Shown here: in pieces, positions 8,916-18,045 of the stretch
Layout: each line of letters begins with the position of its first letter
Position numbering within the stretch: position 1 is the first letter of the stretch
NCBI RefSeq assembly: GCF_021117295.1
Contig: NZ_CP088247.1
Location: 3,549,001-3,613,000 of the forward strand
Direction of reading: 5' to 3'
DNA length: 64,000 nt
From: Methylorubrum sp. B1-46
GTDB taxonomy: Bacteria > Pseudomonadota > Alphaproteobacteria > Rhizobiales > Beijerinckiaceae
Made by a program: the position numbers and the translations under genes
Notes under the pieces: model-generated
Told to the model about the DNA's origin: nothing
The model's input: the letters and a program-made list of their open reading frames with translations, nothing else
Database searches by the model: none

Positions 8916-9025
8916 CCGGAACACACACCCTTGCCTTCCTCCTGCCGTGACCGGCCGCCCTAAAGCGATCGACCGGCCCGCCGGACTTCACTCGCGGCGG
9001 TGCCTTTCCGTGGAGGACTCCCGTC

Positions 9026-9625
9026 GTGACGACCCGATCTTTCCCGCGCCGTTCCGCGCTGCCGCGCTTGGCCACGACGCTCGTGCTCGGCGCCACCCTC
9101 GCGACCGCCGCGCTCGTGCCGGCGCGCGCCAATCCGCTCGACAGCGGACCGCTCGCCGACTTCATCAACGTCTTCAAGACGCAGGCCATCCCCCGCGAGA
9201 CGGTGGCCTATGCCGGCAAGGAGAAGCCCGGCACGATCGTGATCTCGACGAGCCAGCGCCGGCTCTACTACGTGCTCGGCGGCGGCGAGGCGATCCGCTA
9301 CGGCGTCGGCGTCGGGCGCCGCGGCTTCTCGTGGTCGGGCACGAAGACGATCACGGGCAAGAAGGAATGGCCGGCTTGGCGCCCGCCGTCGCAGATGCTC
9401 GCCCGTCGCCCGGACCTGCCGCGCTACATGGCCGGCGGCCAGGACAACCCGCTGGGTGCGCGGGCGATGTATCTCGGCTCGTCGCTCTACCGCATCCACG
9501 GTTCCAACGAGCCCGAGACGATGGGCGCGGCGGTCTCGTCCGGCTGCATCCGCATGACCAACAAGGACGTGGTCGATCTCTACGACCGGGTGCGGGTCGG
9601 GACGAAGGTGATCGTGAAGGATTGA
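9026..9625 (+). CDS. L,D-transpeptidase (YkuD domain), exported
   Basis: A 199-residue protein starting at GTG 9026, with GGAGG nine bases upstream. It has an N-terminal signal peptide (Arg-rich, then LATTLVLGATLATAALVPARA) and one YkuD catalytic domain at about residues 65-198. The signature is complete: YRIHGSNEPETMG with the conserved His, then SSGCIRM with the catalytic Cys. Such enzymes form 3-3 crosslinks in peptidoglycan or attach lipoproteins to it in the periplasm. No LysM or other wall-binding domain is present. A sigma-54-like site lies upstream and a GC-rich hairpin follows the gene. Confidence 0.92.
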   Translation: MTTRSFPRRSALPRLATTLVLGATLATAALVPARANPLDSGPLADFINVFKTQAIPRETVAYAGKEKPGTIVISTSQRRLYYVLGGGEAIRYGVGVGRRGFSWSGTKTITGKKEWPAWRPPSQMLARRPDLPRYMAGGQDNPLGARAMYLGSSLYRIHGSNEPETMGAAVSSGCIRMTNKDVVDLYDRVRVGTKVIVKD

Positions 9626-9632
9626 CGAAGAC

Positions 9633-9663
9633 GCGCCCTCCGCCCGGATCGGGGGGAGGGCGC
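9633..9663. terminator. Hairpin between convergent genes
   Basis: GCGCCCTCC (9633-9641) pairs with GGAGGGCGC (9655-9663) across a 13-base loop. It lies between the convergent L,D-transpeptidase and amiE genes and could end transcription from both sides. There is no strong T run. Confidence 0.5.
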
Positions 9664-9701
9664 TCGGTTCCATCACTCGGGGTATCGGTCTCTGCCCGGC
9701 C

Positions 9702-10754
9702 TCACCGCGGATCGGGCGGGCCCTCGCCCTTGCCGACGAAAGGGATGCCCTCGATCGGACATTCCTCGGTGCCGACGCTCGAGCGGGTGATGGCGCGCAC
9801 TGCATCGCGGGTGCCGTCGGGGTCCTCGATCCAGCGGCGGTAGAAGTCGTAGGGGCATTCCGACATCCCGTGCCGGTTCTCCTTCGAGTTGATCATGCCC
9901 GTGTAGCCGCGGTGCAAAAGCTTGAAGAGGTGGTTCTCCGACTGACCATGGGCACGGAAGTCGCGGATCAGGAATTTCGAGAGTGCGGCGTACTGGATGC
10001 CCATCTCCTCCTCGCCGCACTCGCCGAGCGTGCGGCCGTCGAAGCCGATGATCGCCGAGTGGCCGAAGTAGCTGTAGACGCCGTCGAAGCCGGCGGCGTT
10101 GGCCACCGCGACATAGGTGTTGTTGGCGAACGCCATCGCCTTCGAGATCAGCACCTGCTGTTCTTTCGCCGGGTACATGTAGCCCTGGCAGCGGATGATC
10201 AGCTCGGCGCCGCGCATGGCGCAGTCGCGCCAAATCTCGGGATAGTTGCCGTCGTCGCAGATGATGAGGCTGATCTTCAGCCCCTTCGGGCCGTCCGAGA
10301 CGTAGGTGCGGTCGCCCGGATACCAGCCCTCGATCGGGGTCCAGGGCATGATCTTGCGGTACTTCTGCACGATCTCGCCCTGGTCGTTCATCAGGATGAG
10401 CGTGTTGTAGGGGGCCTTGCGCGGATGCTCCTCATGGCGCTCGCCGGTGAGCGAGAACACGCCCCAGACCCCTGCCTTGCGGCAGGCCTCGGCGAAGATC
10501 TCCGTCTCGGCACCGGGGACGGACGAGGCGGTCTCGTACATCTCGGCCGCGTCGTACATGATGCCGTGGGTCGAGTATTCGGGGAAGATCACGAGGTCGA
10601 GGCCCGGCAGGCCGGCCTTCATCCCGAGGATCATGTCGCCGATCTTCTTGGCGTTCTCGATGACCTCGCCCTTGGTGTGCAGTCGCGGCATCTTGTAGTT
10701 CACGACAGCGACGCCGACGCTGTCCTGGCTCGATGAGATATCGCCGTGCATCAT
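9702..10754 (-). CDS. amiE: Aliphatic amidase
   Basis: A 350-residue nitrilase-superfamily enzyme that hydrolyses short aliphatic amides (acetamide, propionamide, and possibly formamide) to acid and ammonia in the cytoplasm. The N-terminus [20 protein letters not shown] aligns with known aliphatic amidases, fixing the start. The catalytic triad falls at the family's usual positions: Glu59 (FPEYSTHG), Lys134 (YRKIMPW) and Cys166 ([10 protein letters not shown]). It is the last gene of the minus-strand urt-fmd operon, 75 bases after the porin gene. The context shows a complete route from outer-membrane entry to ammonia release. Confidence 0.96.
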   Translation of the reverse strand: MMHGDISSSQDSVGVAVVNYKMPRLHTKGEVIENAKKIGDMILGMKAGLPGLDLVIFPEYSTHGIMYDAAEMYETASSVPGAETEIFAEACRKAGVWGVFSLTGERHEEHPRKAPYNTLILMNDQGEIVQKYRKIMPWTPIEGWYPGDRTYVSDGPKGLKISLIICDDGNYPEIWRDCAMRGAELIIRCQGYMYPAKEQQVLISKAMAFANNTYVAVANAAGFDGVYSYFGHSAIIGFDGRTLGECGEEEMGIQYAALSKFLIRDFRAHGQSENHLFKLLHRGYTGMINSKENRHGMSECPYDFYRRWIEDPDGTRDAVRAITRSSVGTEECPIEGIPFVGKGEGPPDPR

Positions 10755-10829
10755 GGCGGCATGTCCTCCGGTTTTGTGCGAGGGGAGGGGCCCGCCGCGC
10801 GAGCCCCCGGTTTCGTCTCGGAATGCGGA

Positions 10830-12317
10830 CTACCCCGGCGCGAGGCCGAAGAGGGTTCCGAGCGGCACGACGAGGGTGAAGCCGCCGTAGAAGCCGTCCT
10901 TGGCGCGCCGCGGCGTGTAGGGGTTCCAGAACGTGTTCGGGTTGACCACGTACTGCACCACCGGCTCGAGGATCACGCCCGCGCCGACATCGAAATGCGC
11001 GTTGGCCTCGAACACGAACTTGTCGCGCGAATACGGTGCGCCCGAGCCGCCCGAGATGAAGTTCGCATCCGCCAGGAACTGCGTGTAGTTCTCAGACAGA
11101 CGCTGCCAGTTCATCTTCAGGCCATAGGTGTCGTTCGGCCGGCTCTGGTCGGGCGCCTGCAAGAGCACGCCGAAGAACGAGTTGAAGCGGATCGGCACCG
11201 TCGGATCGAAGGCGTAGCCCGTGCCGGTGTAGAGCGAGATCGCCGTCGGGTGCGGGTTGGCGACCAGGCCGCCATCGGCGCGCCAGACCGTCTGCGTGCC
11301 GGTCAGAACGATGCCCGAGGTGCCCGTCTTCTGCAGCGCCGGGGTGCCGGGGTTGAGCCCGCGCGAGGTGCCCAGCACCGTCTTGAAGTTGTCGTCGTGG
11401 TCGGCCGTGTTGACGAAGCCGGTGAGCGAGGCGCGGCCCGGATAGGCGGTCATGGTGTAGTCGGTCTTGTAGCCGATCTCGGTCATCACGAGCGCGCCCG
11501 CGAGCCGCTCGTAGCCCCAGTCGTAGCCCGACAGCGCGTTGGTGCCGGGGTTCACCGAGAAGGCGCCGGCCTGGATGTAGGTCGAGGGTGAGAGCTGGTA
11601 GGCGGCGTTGGCGCCCCAGACGGCGTAGAGCGGCGAGGTGAAGCCGGCGTTGATGTAGAACAGGTCCTGGAAGCAGGAGTTGATCGAGTTGCACGGCGGC
11701 AGGCCGTAGTAGCGGTCCGGGTGGGTGCGGCCGAACTCGACGACGAGGCGGTCGTCGAGGAGCTTCTGCTGATAGGTGAGCAGCGAAAGGCGGTTGGAGT
11801 TGGGGTTGAAGGGCGGCTGGTAGCCGAGCGTGGTGTCGCCGATATCGGCGGCCATGTTGAGGTTGCGGACGTTGCCGAAGAAGGTCTGGGTGAACTTGAT
11901 GGCGCCCCCGGCGATGCCGGCCAGCCGCTGCATGTCGGCGGTCATGGAGAGGACGAAGTAGGTGGAATTGGACTGCTCGCCGGTGCGCAGGCCGGCCGAG
12001 GGGTTGGCTTGGTAGAAGTTGTAGACGTTGACGTCGAAGGTGAGCCCGCGCTCGGCCATGTGGGTGGCCCAGGGGGCGAGCGGCCCGACGCGGACGGGGT
12101 CGCTGGGTTTGGCGGCGATGTTGGGATCGGTGCGCGGCTGGGTCTGATCGTTGAACTCGCCCACCGGTGAGGGCTGCTGCGCCAGGGCGGCGGGCGCCGC
12201 CGCGAGGCTCGTAACCAACCCTGCCGCCAGCAGCGCGCCGGCCGTTCCCCTTCCGGCGCCCCCGCGGCGCCCCGGCCTTCCGGCCCGATCTGCATGTTTC
12301 GTACTTTTTCTCATCAT
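10830..12317 (-). CDS. OprB-type (carbohydrate-selective family) outer-membrane porin
   Basis: About 495 residues from the ATG at 12317, preceded by GGGGA; family similarity and the signal peptide start there. An Arg/Gly-rich N-terminus leads into a hydrophobic segment ending APAALAQQ. The mature part alternates short beta-strand patterns typical of 16-stranded porins. It includes GLTFDVNVYNFYQANPSAG, LVVEFGRTHPDRYYGLPPC, the paired Cys of CNSINSCF, and a C-terminal aromatic strand (KDGFYGGFTLVVPLGTLFG). The family name is carbohydrate porin, but position between fmdB and amiE argues that it admits amides or urea, like the outer-membrane component reported with methylotroph fmd genes. That substrate assignment is inference. 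Confidence 0.85.
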   Translation of the reverse strand: MMRKSTKHADRAGRPGRRGGAGRGTAGALLAAGLVTSLAAAPAALAQQPSPVGEFNDQTQPRTDPNIAAKPSDPVRVGPLAPWATHMAERGLTFDVNVYNFYQANPSAGLRTGEQSNSTYFVLSMTADMQRLAGIAGGAIKFTQTFFGNVRNLNMAADIGDTTLGYQPPFNPNSNRLSLLTYQQKLLDDRLVVEFGRTHPDRYYGLPPCNSINSCFQDLFYINAGFTSPLYAVWGANAAYQLSPSTYIQAGAFSVNPGTNALSGYDWGYERLAGALVMTEIGYKTDYTMTAYPGRASLTGFVNTADHDDNFKTVLGTSRGLNPGTPALQKTGTSGIVLTGTQTVWRADGGLVANPHPTAISLYTGTGYAFDPTVPIRFNSFFGVLLQAPDQSRPNDTYGLKMNWQRLSENYTQFLADANFISGGSGAPYSRDKFVFEANAHFDVGAGVILEPVVQYVVNPNTFWNPYTPRRAKDGFYGGFTLVVPLGTLFGLAPG

Positions 12318-12480
12318 CAGTCCCCAACCCGTCCTCTGCGCCGGCCTCCCCACGGGGTTCGTCCCGCTTGTCGTGTCTTCAGCCGGCGGCTCCCTCACGG
12401 AGCGGATGTTCCGTCGATGTTTCCTCCCAGGGTGACGCGGCGGGCGCGCGGAGCGTCCGCCGCCGAAGGCGGTCTTCGGA

Positions 12481-12798
12481 TCAGTGGCTGATCATCCAGG
12501 GCCGCGCGTTCGGGAAGCTCTTGGCCGCAGCTGGTGCGGCCGCCGCCTTCTTCGGCGAGCAGCAGCCGCAGCCGGCTCCGTGGCTGCGCGAGCGTCGCGG
12601 CTCGTGGCGGCTGCGCTCGTTGGTGGCGTGAGCGGCCTTCAGCCCCGGATCCATGCCGGAAATCCGCGGGGCGGTGAGGAAGGCGCGCTGGCATTCCCCG
12701 CCGCAATCCGGACAGTCATGCGGGTCCTTGAACTGCGCCATCGGGCGCAGAACGGTGAAGGGGCCGCAGCTCTCGCAGGCGTAATCGTAGACCGGCAT
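12481..12798 (-). CDS. fmdB: FmdB-family zinc-ribbon protein
   Basis: 105 residues from the ATG at 12798. It opens MPVYDYACESCGPFTVLRPM, the FmdB zinc ribbon, with cysteine pairs CESC and CPDC (plus the C of GGEC) that bind one zinc ion. The C-terminal half is low-complexity and contains a GCGCC cluster. FmdB was named as a regulator candidate beside formamidase. It directly follows fmdA in this operon, separated by 64 bases that hold a perfect hairpin. Its biochemical role is not established. Confidence 0.88.
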   Translation of the reverse strand: MPVYDYACESCGPFTVLRPMAQFKDPHDCPDCGGECQRAFLTAPRISGMDPGLKAAHATNERSRHEPRRSRSHGAGCGCCSPKKAAAAPAAAKSFPNARPWMISH

Positions 12799-12826
12799 TT
12801 CAAGCGCTCTCAGGCAAAGTGTGTGC

Positions 12827-12855
12827 GGTTTGCCGCCCGGAGAGCGCGGCAAACC
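12827..12855 (-). other. Intercistronic hairpin between fmdA and fmdB
   Basis: GGTTTGCCGC (12827-12836) and GCGGCAAACC (12846-12855) form a perfect 10-base stem with a 9-base loop just after the fmdA stop. There is no T run, so RNA processing or stabilisation of fmdA mRNA is more likely than full termination. Confidence 0.6.
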
Positions 12856-12862
12856 AGTAAAG

Positions 12863-14092
12863 TTACAGATCCGGCGAGAGCGGCATCTGGATCGAGCCGT
12901 CCAGGAACTTCGTCGGCCCGGCTTCGGACGGGTTGATGTCGAAGTCGAAGATGCCGGTCGGAATCCAGAGCGTGGCGCAGGCGTTCGGAATATCGACGAC
13001 GCCGGAGATATGGCCCTGGACCGGGGCGGTGCCGAGGATCGAGTAGGCCTGCGCGCCCGAGTAACCGAACTTCTTCAGGTACTCGATCGCGTTGAGGCAG
13101 GCCTGCCGATAGGCGACCGTCACGTCGAGGTAGTGCTGCTTGCCGTACTCGTCGACGGAGACGCCCTCGAAGATCAGGTGATCGTCGTATTTTGGGGTGA
13201 TCGGCGACGGCTTGAAGATCGGGTTCTTGATCCCGTACTTGGCCATGCCGTCCTTGATCAGGCTGACCTTGAGGTGGACCCAGCCCGCCATCTCGATGGC
13301 GCCGCAGAAGGTGATCTCGCCGTCGCCCTGGCTGAAATGCAGGTCGCCCATCGAGAGACCGGCGCCCGGCACGTAGACGGGGAAGTAGATCTTCGAGCCG
13401 CGCGACAGATCCTTGATGTCGCAATTGCCGCCGTGCTCGCGTCCCGGCACCGTGCGGGCCCCGGTCGCCGCCGCCGCCTCCTTCGCCTCGCCCTTCAGGC
13501 GGCCCATATGCGCGGTCGGCCCGAAGGGGAGGGTGGCCAGCGCCGGCACCCGGCTCGGATTGGTGTCGTAGAGTGCCTTTTCGCGGGTGTTCCAGGTCTC
13601 CAGCATCTTCGGATCGGGCAGGCAGCCGATCAGGCCGGGATGGATCAGGCCGGGGAAGCGCACGCCGGGCACGTGGCGCGACTTGGTGAACATGCCCTCA
13701 AAATCCCAGATCGACTTCTGCGCCTGGGGGAAGTGTTCGTCGAGGAAGCCGCCGCCGTTGTTCTTCGAGAAGAAGCCGTTGAAGCCCCACTGGCTCTCGG
13801 GCTTGGCGCCGATATCGAGCAGATCGACCACGAGCAGGTCGCCGGGCTCGGCGCCCTCGACGCCGATCGGGCCGGAGAGGAAGTGCACGATCGACAGGTC
13901 GATGTCGCGCACGTCGTCGGCGGAATCGTTGTTCTTGATGAAGCCGCCGGTCCAATCGTAGGTCTCGACGATGAAGTCGTCGCCGGGTTTCACCATCGCG
14001 ACCATCGGAATGTCCGGGTGCCAGCGGTTGTGCACCATGTCGTTGTCGTAGGCCGATTGCGTGAGATCGACCTTGATCAGGGTCTCGGGCAT
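12863..14092 (-). CDS. fmdA: Formamidase
   Basis: A 409-residue member of the FmdA/AmdA acetamidase-formamidase family, the expected length for formamidase (formamide to formate and ammonia; cytoplasmic). The N-terminus MPETLIKVDLTQSA, the HNRWHPDIP block, the DWTGGFIKNNDSADDVRDIDL segment and the metal-site region MGDLHFSQGDGEITFCGAIE are all formamidase-like. The formate produced would feed methylotrophic oxidation and the ammonia would feed assimilation. It lies in the middle of the operon, after urtE and before fmdB, flanked on both sides by strong intercistronic hairpins that may set its mRNA level. Confidence 0.95.
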   Translation of the reverse strand: MPETLIKVDLTQSAYDNDMVHNRWHPDIPMVAMVKPGDDFIVETYDWTGGFIKNNDSADDVRDIDLSIVHFLSGPIGVEGAEPGDLLVVDLLDIGAKPESQWGFNGFFSKNNGGGFLDEHFPQAQKSIWDFEGMFTKSRHVPGVRFPGLIHPGLIGCLPDPKMLETWNTREKALYDTNPSRVPALATLPFGPTAHMGRLKGEAKEAAAATGARTVPGREHGGNCDIKDLSRGSKIYFPVYVPGAGLSMGDLHFSQGDGEITFCGAIEMAGWVHLKVSLIKDGMAKYGIKNPIFKPSPITPKYDDHLIFEGVSVDEYGKQHYLDVTVAYRQACLNAIEYLKKFGYSGAQAYSILGTAPVQGHISGVVDIPNACATLWIPTGIFDFDINPSEAGPTKFLDGSIQMPLSPDL

Positions 14093-14199
14093 TTCCTTCG
14101 CCGCTCCTCTCTTGTTCGAAATTTGGGCAGCCGTTCCCGTTGCGTGTCCGGGGCTGGTCCGGCCGCTTTCGTGGGTGTCGTGAACTCCGCGTTTCCCGG

Positions 14200-14233
14200 C
14201 GCGCTCTCCTCCCGCCGAGTGGAGGGGAGCGCG
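14200..14233 (-). other. Intercistronic hairpin between urtE and fmdA
   Basis: Bases 14200-14212 pair with 14221-14233 over 13 positions (one G-U pair) around an 8-base loop. It sits between the transporter genes and fmdA within one transcription unit. The lack of a T run suggests attenuation or processing rather than a full stop. Confidence 0.55.
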
Positions 14234-14237
14234 TGGC

Positions 14238-14990
14238 TCAGACCGACAGGAACCGGGCGACCTGCGCCTCGTCGATGTCGGCGCGCAAGCTCTCGTGGAC
14301 GATCGAGCCGTTCTCGATCACGAGAACCCGATCGGCCACGTCCATGGCAAAGCTTAAGACCTGCTCCGAGACGACGATCGACAGACCGCGCTCGTCGCGA
14401 ATCTTCTTCAGCGTACGCCCCATTTCGCGAATAATCGAGGGTTGAATGCCCTCGGTCGGCTCGTCGAGAAGCAGAACCTTCGGGTTGCTGGCGAGCGCCC
14501 TCGCGATGGCGAGCTGCTGCTGCTGGCCGCCGGAGAGGTTGCCGCCGCGCCGGCCCTTCATCTCCAGCAGCACCGGGAACATCGTGTAGAGATCCTGCGG
14601 CACCTTGCGCGAGCCGGTGACGGTGAGGCCCGTCTCGATGTTCTCCTGCACCGTCATGGTGGAGAAGATCATCCGGCCTTGCGGCACGTAGGCCAGCCCC
14701 TTGGCCACGCGGGTGTGGCTCTTCAGGGCGGTGACGTCGGTGCCGTCCACGGTGATCGAGCCCGACTTCGTCGGCACGATGCCCATCAGCGTCTTCATGA
14801 GCGTCGACTTGCCCATGCCGTTGCGGCCCATCACGGCGACGATCTCGCCGGGCGCCACGTCGAGGTCGATGCCGTGCAGCACCTCGCTCTGGCCGTAGGC
14901 CGCGTGGAGGTCGGAGATCGCGAGCATCGGCTGCGTGCCGGTCATGACCGGCGGCACGATGGGAGCGGGGGAGGCGGCTTTCTGGAGCAT
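14238..14990 (-). CDS. urtE: Urea/short-amide ABC transporter ATP-binding protein UrtE
   Basis: A 250-residue LivF-like ATPase. Walker A reads GRNGMGKST, with the Met seen in UrtE; the ABC signature is LSGGQQQQ and Walker B is VLLLDEPTEGIQP. It works with UrtD to power branched-chain-type permeases UrtB and UrtC at the inner membrane. The ATG at 14990 has a GAAGG overlapping the end of urtD. Because the operon continues into formamidase and amidase, the true substrate may be formamide or short amides as well as urea, as described for the fmdDEF transporter of methylotrophs. Confidence 0.92.
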   Translation of the reverse strand: MLQKAASPAPIVPPVMTGTQPMLAISDLHAAYGQSEVLHGIDLDVAPGEIVAVMGRNGMGKSTLMKTLMGIVPTKSGSITVDGTDVTALKSHTRVAKGLAYVPQGRMIFSTMTVQENIETGLTVTGSRKVPQDLYTMFPVLLEMKGRRGGNLSGGQQQQLAIARALASNPKVLLLDEPTEGIQPSIIREMGRTLKKIRDERGLSIVVSEQVLSFAMDVADRVLVIENGSIVHESLRADIDEAQVARFLSV

Positions 14991-15003
14991 GATCGATACG
15001 CCT

Positions 15004-15792
<789 letters not shown>

Positions 15793-15802
15793 GGATGTCT
15801 CC

Positions 15803-16996
15803 TCACTCGGCCGGGGTGCCGTGGGGCAGGGCGGGGCTGGCGACGGGGGCCAGGCCCTTGGTCGTCCCCTTGGCCTTGCGGAACAGGCGGGGTTCAATGT
15901 GCTCGCGCCAGATGCCGGCGAGACCGTTGGGGAAGATCAGCACCACGGCGATGAACAGGCCGCCGAGGCCGAACAGCCAGAGGTCGGGGAAGGACTCGGA
16001 GAACGAGGTCTTGGCCCAGTTGACCAGCAGCGTCCCCCAGACCGCACCGAAGAGCGAGAGGCGCCCGCCGACGGCGGCGTAGATCACCATCTCGATCGAG
16101 GGCACGATGCCGACGAAGGAGGGCGACATGAACCCGACCTGCAGGGTGAACATCGCCCCGCCGATCGCCGCGAAGGCCGCGGCGAGGCAGAAGGCGAACA
16201 CCTTGAAGCCCGCCACCGAGTAGCCCGAGAACCGGACCCGGTCCTCCTTCTCGCGCATGGCGACCAGGATGCGCCCGAGCTTCGACTTCTTCACGTACTG
16301 CGCCATCAGGATGCAGCCGATGAGAAGCCCGCCGTTGACGAAGTAGAGGATGAACTTCGCGTGGTCGGTGCGGATGTCCCAGCCGTGGAGGGTGCGCAGG
16401 TCGGTGATGCCGTTGATGCCGCCGGTATAGCCCTGCTGGCCGACGATCAGGATCGTCAGGATGGCGGCGATCGCCTGGGTGATGATGGCGAAGTAGGTGC
16501 CGCCGACGCGGCGCTTGAACATCGCCACCGAGATGATGAAGGCGAAGGCCACCGGCACCGCGACGACGAGGAGAAGCGTCAGCGGCAGGCTCTGGAACGG
16601 GTGCCAGAACCAGGGGAGTGCCGTGATCTGGTTCCAGTCCATGAAGTCGGGAATGCCCGGCGTCGACTGGATCTTCGTGTTCTCGACGCTGGACGCCTCC
16701 AGCTTCAAGTACATCGCCATGCAGTAGCCGCCCAGCCCGAAGAACACGCCCTGGCCCAGCGAGAGGATGCCGGCATAGCCCCAGCAGATGACGAGGCCGA
16801 GCGCGACGAAGGCGTAGGTGAGATACTTGCCGACCAGGTTGAGGCGAAAGCCGTCGAGCATCAGCGGCAGGACGATCAGGATCACGCCGGCCAGCAGCGC
16901 GAGGCTGACCCACTCGACCGGCTTCATGAAGGGGTTGTCGTTGACGGTGACCGCCTTCGACAGGGACTGCATCGGACTTGTCTTCTGGCTCGTCAT
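15803..16996 (-). CDS. urtC: Urea/short-amide ABC transporter permease UrtC
   Basis: A 397-residue LivM-like permease with about ten hydrophobic segments. UrtC hallmarks are visible: WGYAGILSLGQGVFFGLGGYCMAMYL near residue 80, the large insertion with GIPDFMDWN, the GGTYFAIITQA block and GQQGYTGGINGITDL. The soluble C-terminal tail is basic and Pro-rich. It pairs with UrtB to form the transmembrane channel. The spacing to urtB (13 bases) and urtD (10 bases) shows a tightly packed operon. Confidence 0.94.
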   Translation of the reverse strand: MTSQKTSPMQSLSKAVTVNDNPFMKPVEWVSLALLAGVILIVLPLMLDGFRLNLVGKYLTYAFVALGLVICWGYAGILSLGQGVFFGLGGYCMAMYLKLEASSVENTKIQSTPGIPDFMDWNQITALPWFWHPFQSLPLTLLLVVAVPVAFAFIISVAMFKRRVGGTYFAIITQAIAAILTILIVGQQGYTGGINGITDLRTLHGWDIRTDHAKFILYFVNGGLLIGCILMAQYVKKSKLGRILVAMREKEDRVRFSGYSVAGFKVFAFCLAAAFAAIGGAMFTLQVGFMSPSFVGIVPSIEMVIYAAVGGRLSLFGAVWGTLLVNWAKTSFSESFPDLWLFGLGGLFIAVVLIFPNGLAGIWREHIEPRLFRKAKGTTKGLAPVASPALPHGTPAE

Positions 16997-17009
16997 CGGG
17001 GCGCGCTCC

Positions 17010-17936
17010 TCAGCGACGGACCTTGAGGGTGAACAGGCCCTGCGGCCGCAGCATCAGGATCGCCACCACCGCGAGCAGGGTGAGCACCTTGGCCATCGAG
17101 CCGGAGAGGAAGAATTCGAGGGTCGACTGGGTCTGCGAGATCGAGAAGGCCGAGGCGATGGTGCCGAGCAGGCTCGCCGCGCCCCCAAAAACCACGATCA
17201 GGAAGGTGTCGACGATGTAGAGCTGGCCCGAGGTCGGTCCGGTGGAGCCGATCATGGTGAAGGCCGAGCCGGCGATGCCGGCGATGCCGCAGCCGAGGCC
17301 GAAGGTGGTGCGGTCGACCTTCTCGGTATCGATGCCGACCGCGCCCGCCATCGGGCGGTTGCTCATCACGGCGCGGATCTGCGCGCCGAAGCGCGAGCGG
17401 TACATCAGCACCGCGACGCCCACGGTGATGACGGCGGTGACCGCGATCACGAACAGGCCGTTGATCTGCACCTCGATCGAGTCGGTGACGGGGATCGAGC
17501 CCATCATCCACGAGGGCAGTTCGACGCCGACCTCGCGCGGGCCGAAGATGGTGCGGTAGGCCTGCTGCAGGATCAGCGAGAGGCCCCAGGTAGCGAGCAG
17601 CGTGTCGAGCGGGCGCCTGTAGAGGTGGCGGATCAGCGCCCATTCCACCAGCATCCCCATCGCCCCGGAGGCCAGGAACGCCAACGCCATGGCGACGAAA
17701 AAGTAGGCGCCGAAGAGCGAGGGCAGATAGGTCTGGAAGAAACTCGAGCAGAGATAGGTGACGTAGGCGCCCAGGATCATGAACTCGCCGTGGGCCATGT
17801 TGATGACGCCCATCTGGCCGAAGATGATCGCCAGTCCCAGCGCCATCAGGACGTAGACGGAAAACAGGATCAGACCGGCAAAGCCCTGCATCACGAAGAT
17901 CGAGCTGAGGTCTGCGAGCGAATAGTCGCCGAACAT
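17010..17936 (-). CDS. urtB: Urea/short-amide ABC transporter permease UrtB
   Basis: 308 residues from the ATG at 17936 (MFGDYSLADLSSIFVMQGFAG). The LivH-like permease features are FGQMGVINMAHGEFMILGAYVTY, ATWGLSLILQQAYRTIFG and VVFGGAASLLGTIASAFS, with eight or nine membrane spans. UrtB proteins in cyanobacteria often have a longer exported N-terminus; this is the short proteobacterial form. It follows urtA after 109 bases that contain a stable hairpin. Confidence 0.93.
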   Translation of the reverse strand: MFGDYSLADLSSIFVMQGFAGLILFSVYVLMALGLAIIFGQMGVINMAHGEFMILGAYVTYLCSSFFQTYLPSLFGAYFFVAMALAFLASGAMGMLVEWALIRHLYRRPLDTLLATWGLSLILQQAYRTIFGPREVGVELPSWMMGSIPVTDSIEVQINGLFVIAVTAVITVGVAVLMYRSRFGAQIRAVMSNRPMAGAVGIDTEKVDRTTFGLGCGIAGIAGSAFTMIGSTGPTSGQLYIVDTFLIVVFGGAASLLGTIASAFSISQTQSTLEFFLSGSMAKVLTLLAVVAILMLRPQGLFTLKVRR

Positions 17937-18008
17937 GGTGGTGGTCCCCGGCGGAATTGTCTGGGAGGGCGCAGCAAGTGTCGGGCCACGCCCGTCTTTC
18001 GCGGGCAT

Positions 18009-18029
18009 CCCCTCCCGCGAGGGGAGGGG
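18009..18029 (-). other. Intercistronic hairpin after urtA
   Basis: CCCCTCCC (18009-18016) pairs with GGGAGGGG (18022-18029) around a 5-base loop, in the 109-base gap between urtA and urtB. Hairpins in this position commonly protect binding-protein mRNA so that more receptor than permease is made. That role is inferred. Confidence 0.5.
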
Positions 18030-18045
18030 ACCGGAGCGTCCGCGA

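Noticed and set aside
12799..12852. Upstream ATG for fmdB at 12852
   Set aside because: The extra residues come from the intercistronic hairpin and the conserved zinc ribbon begins at ATG 12798.
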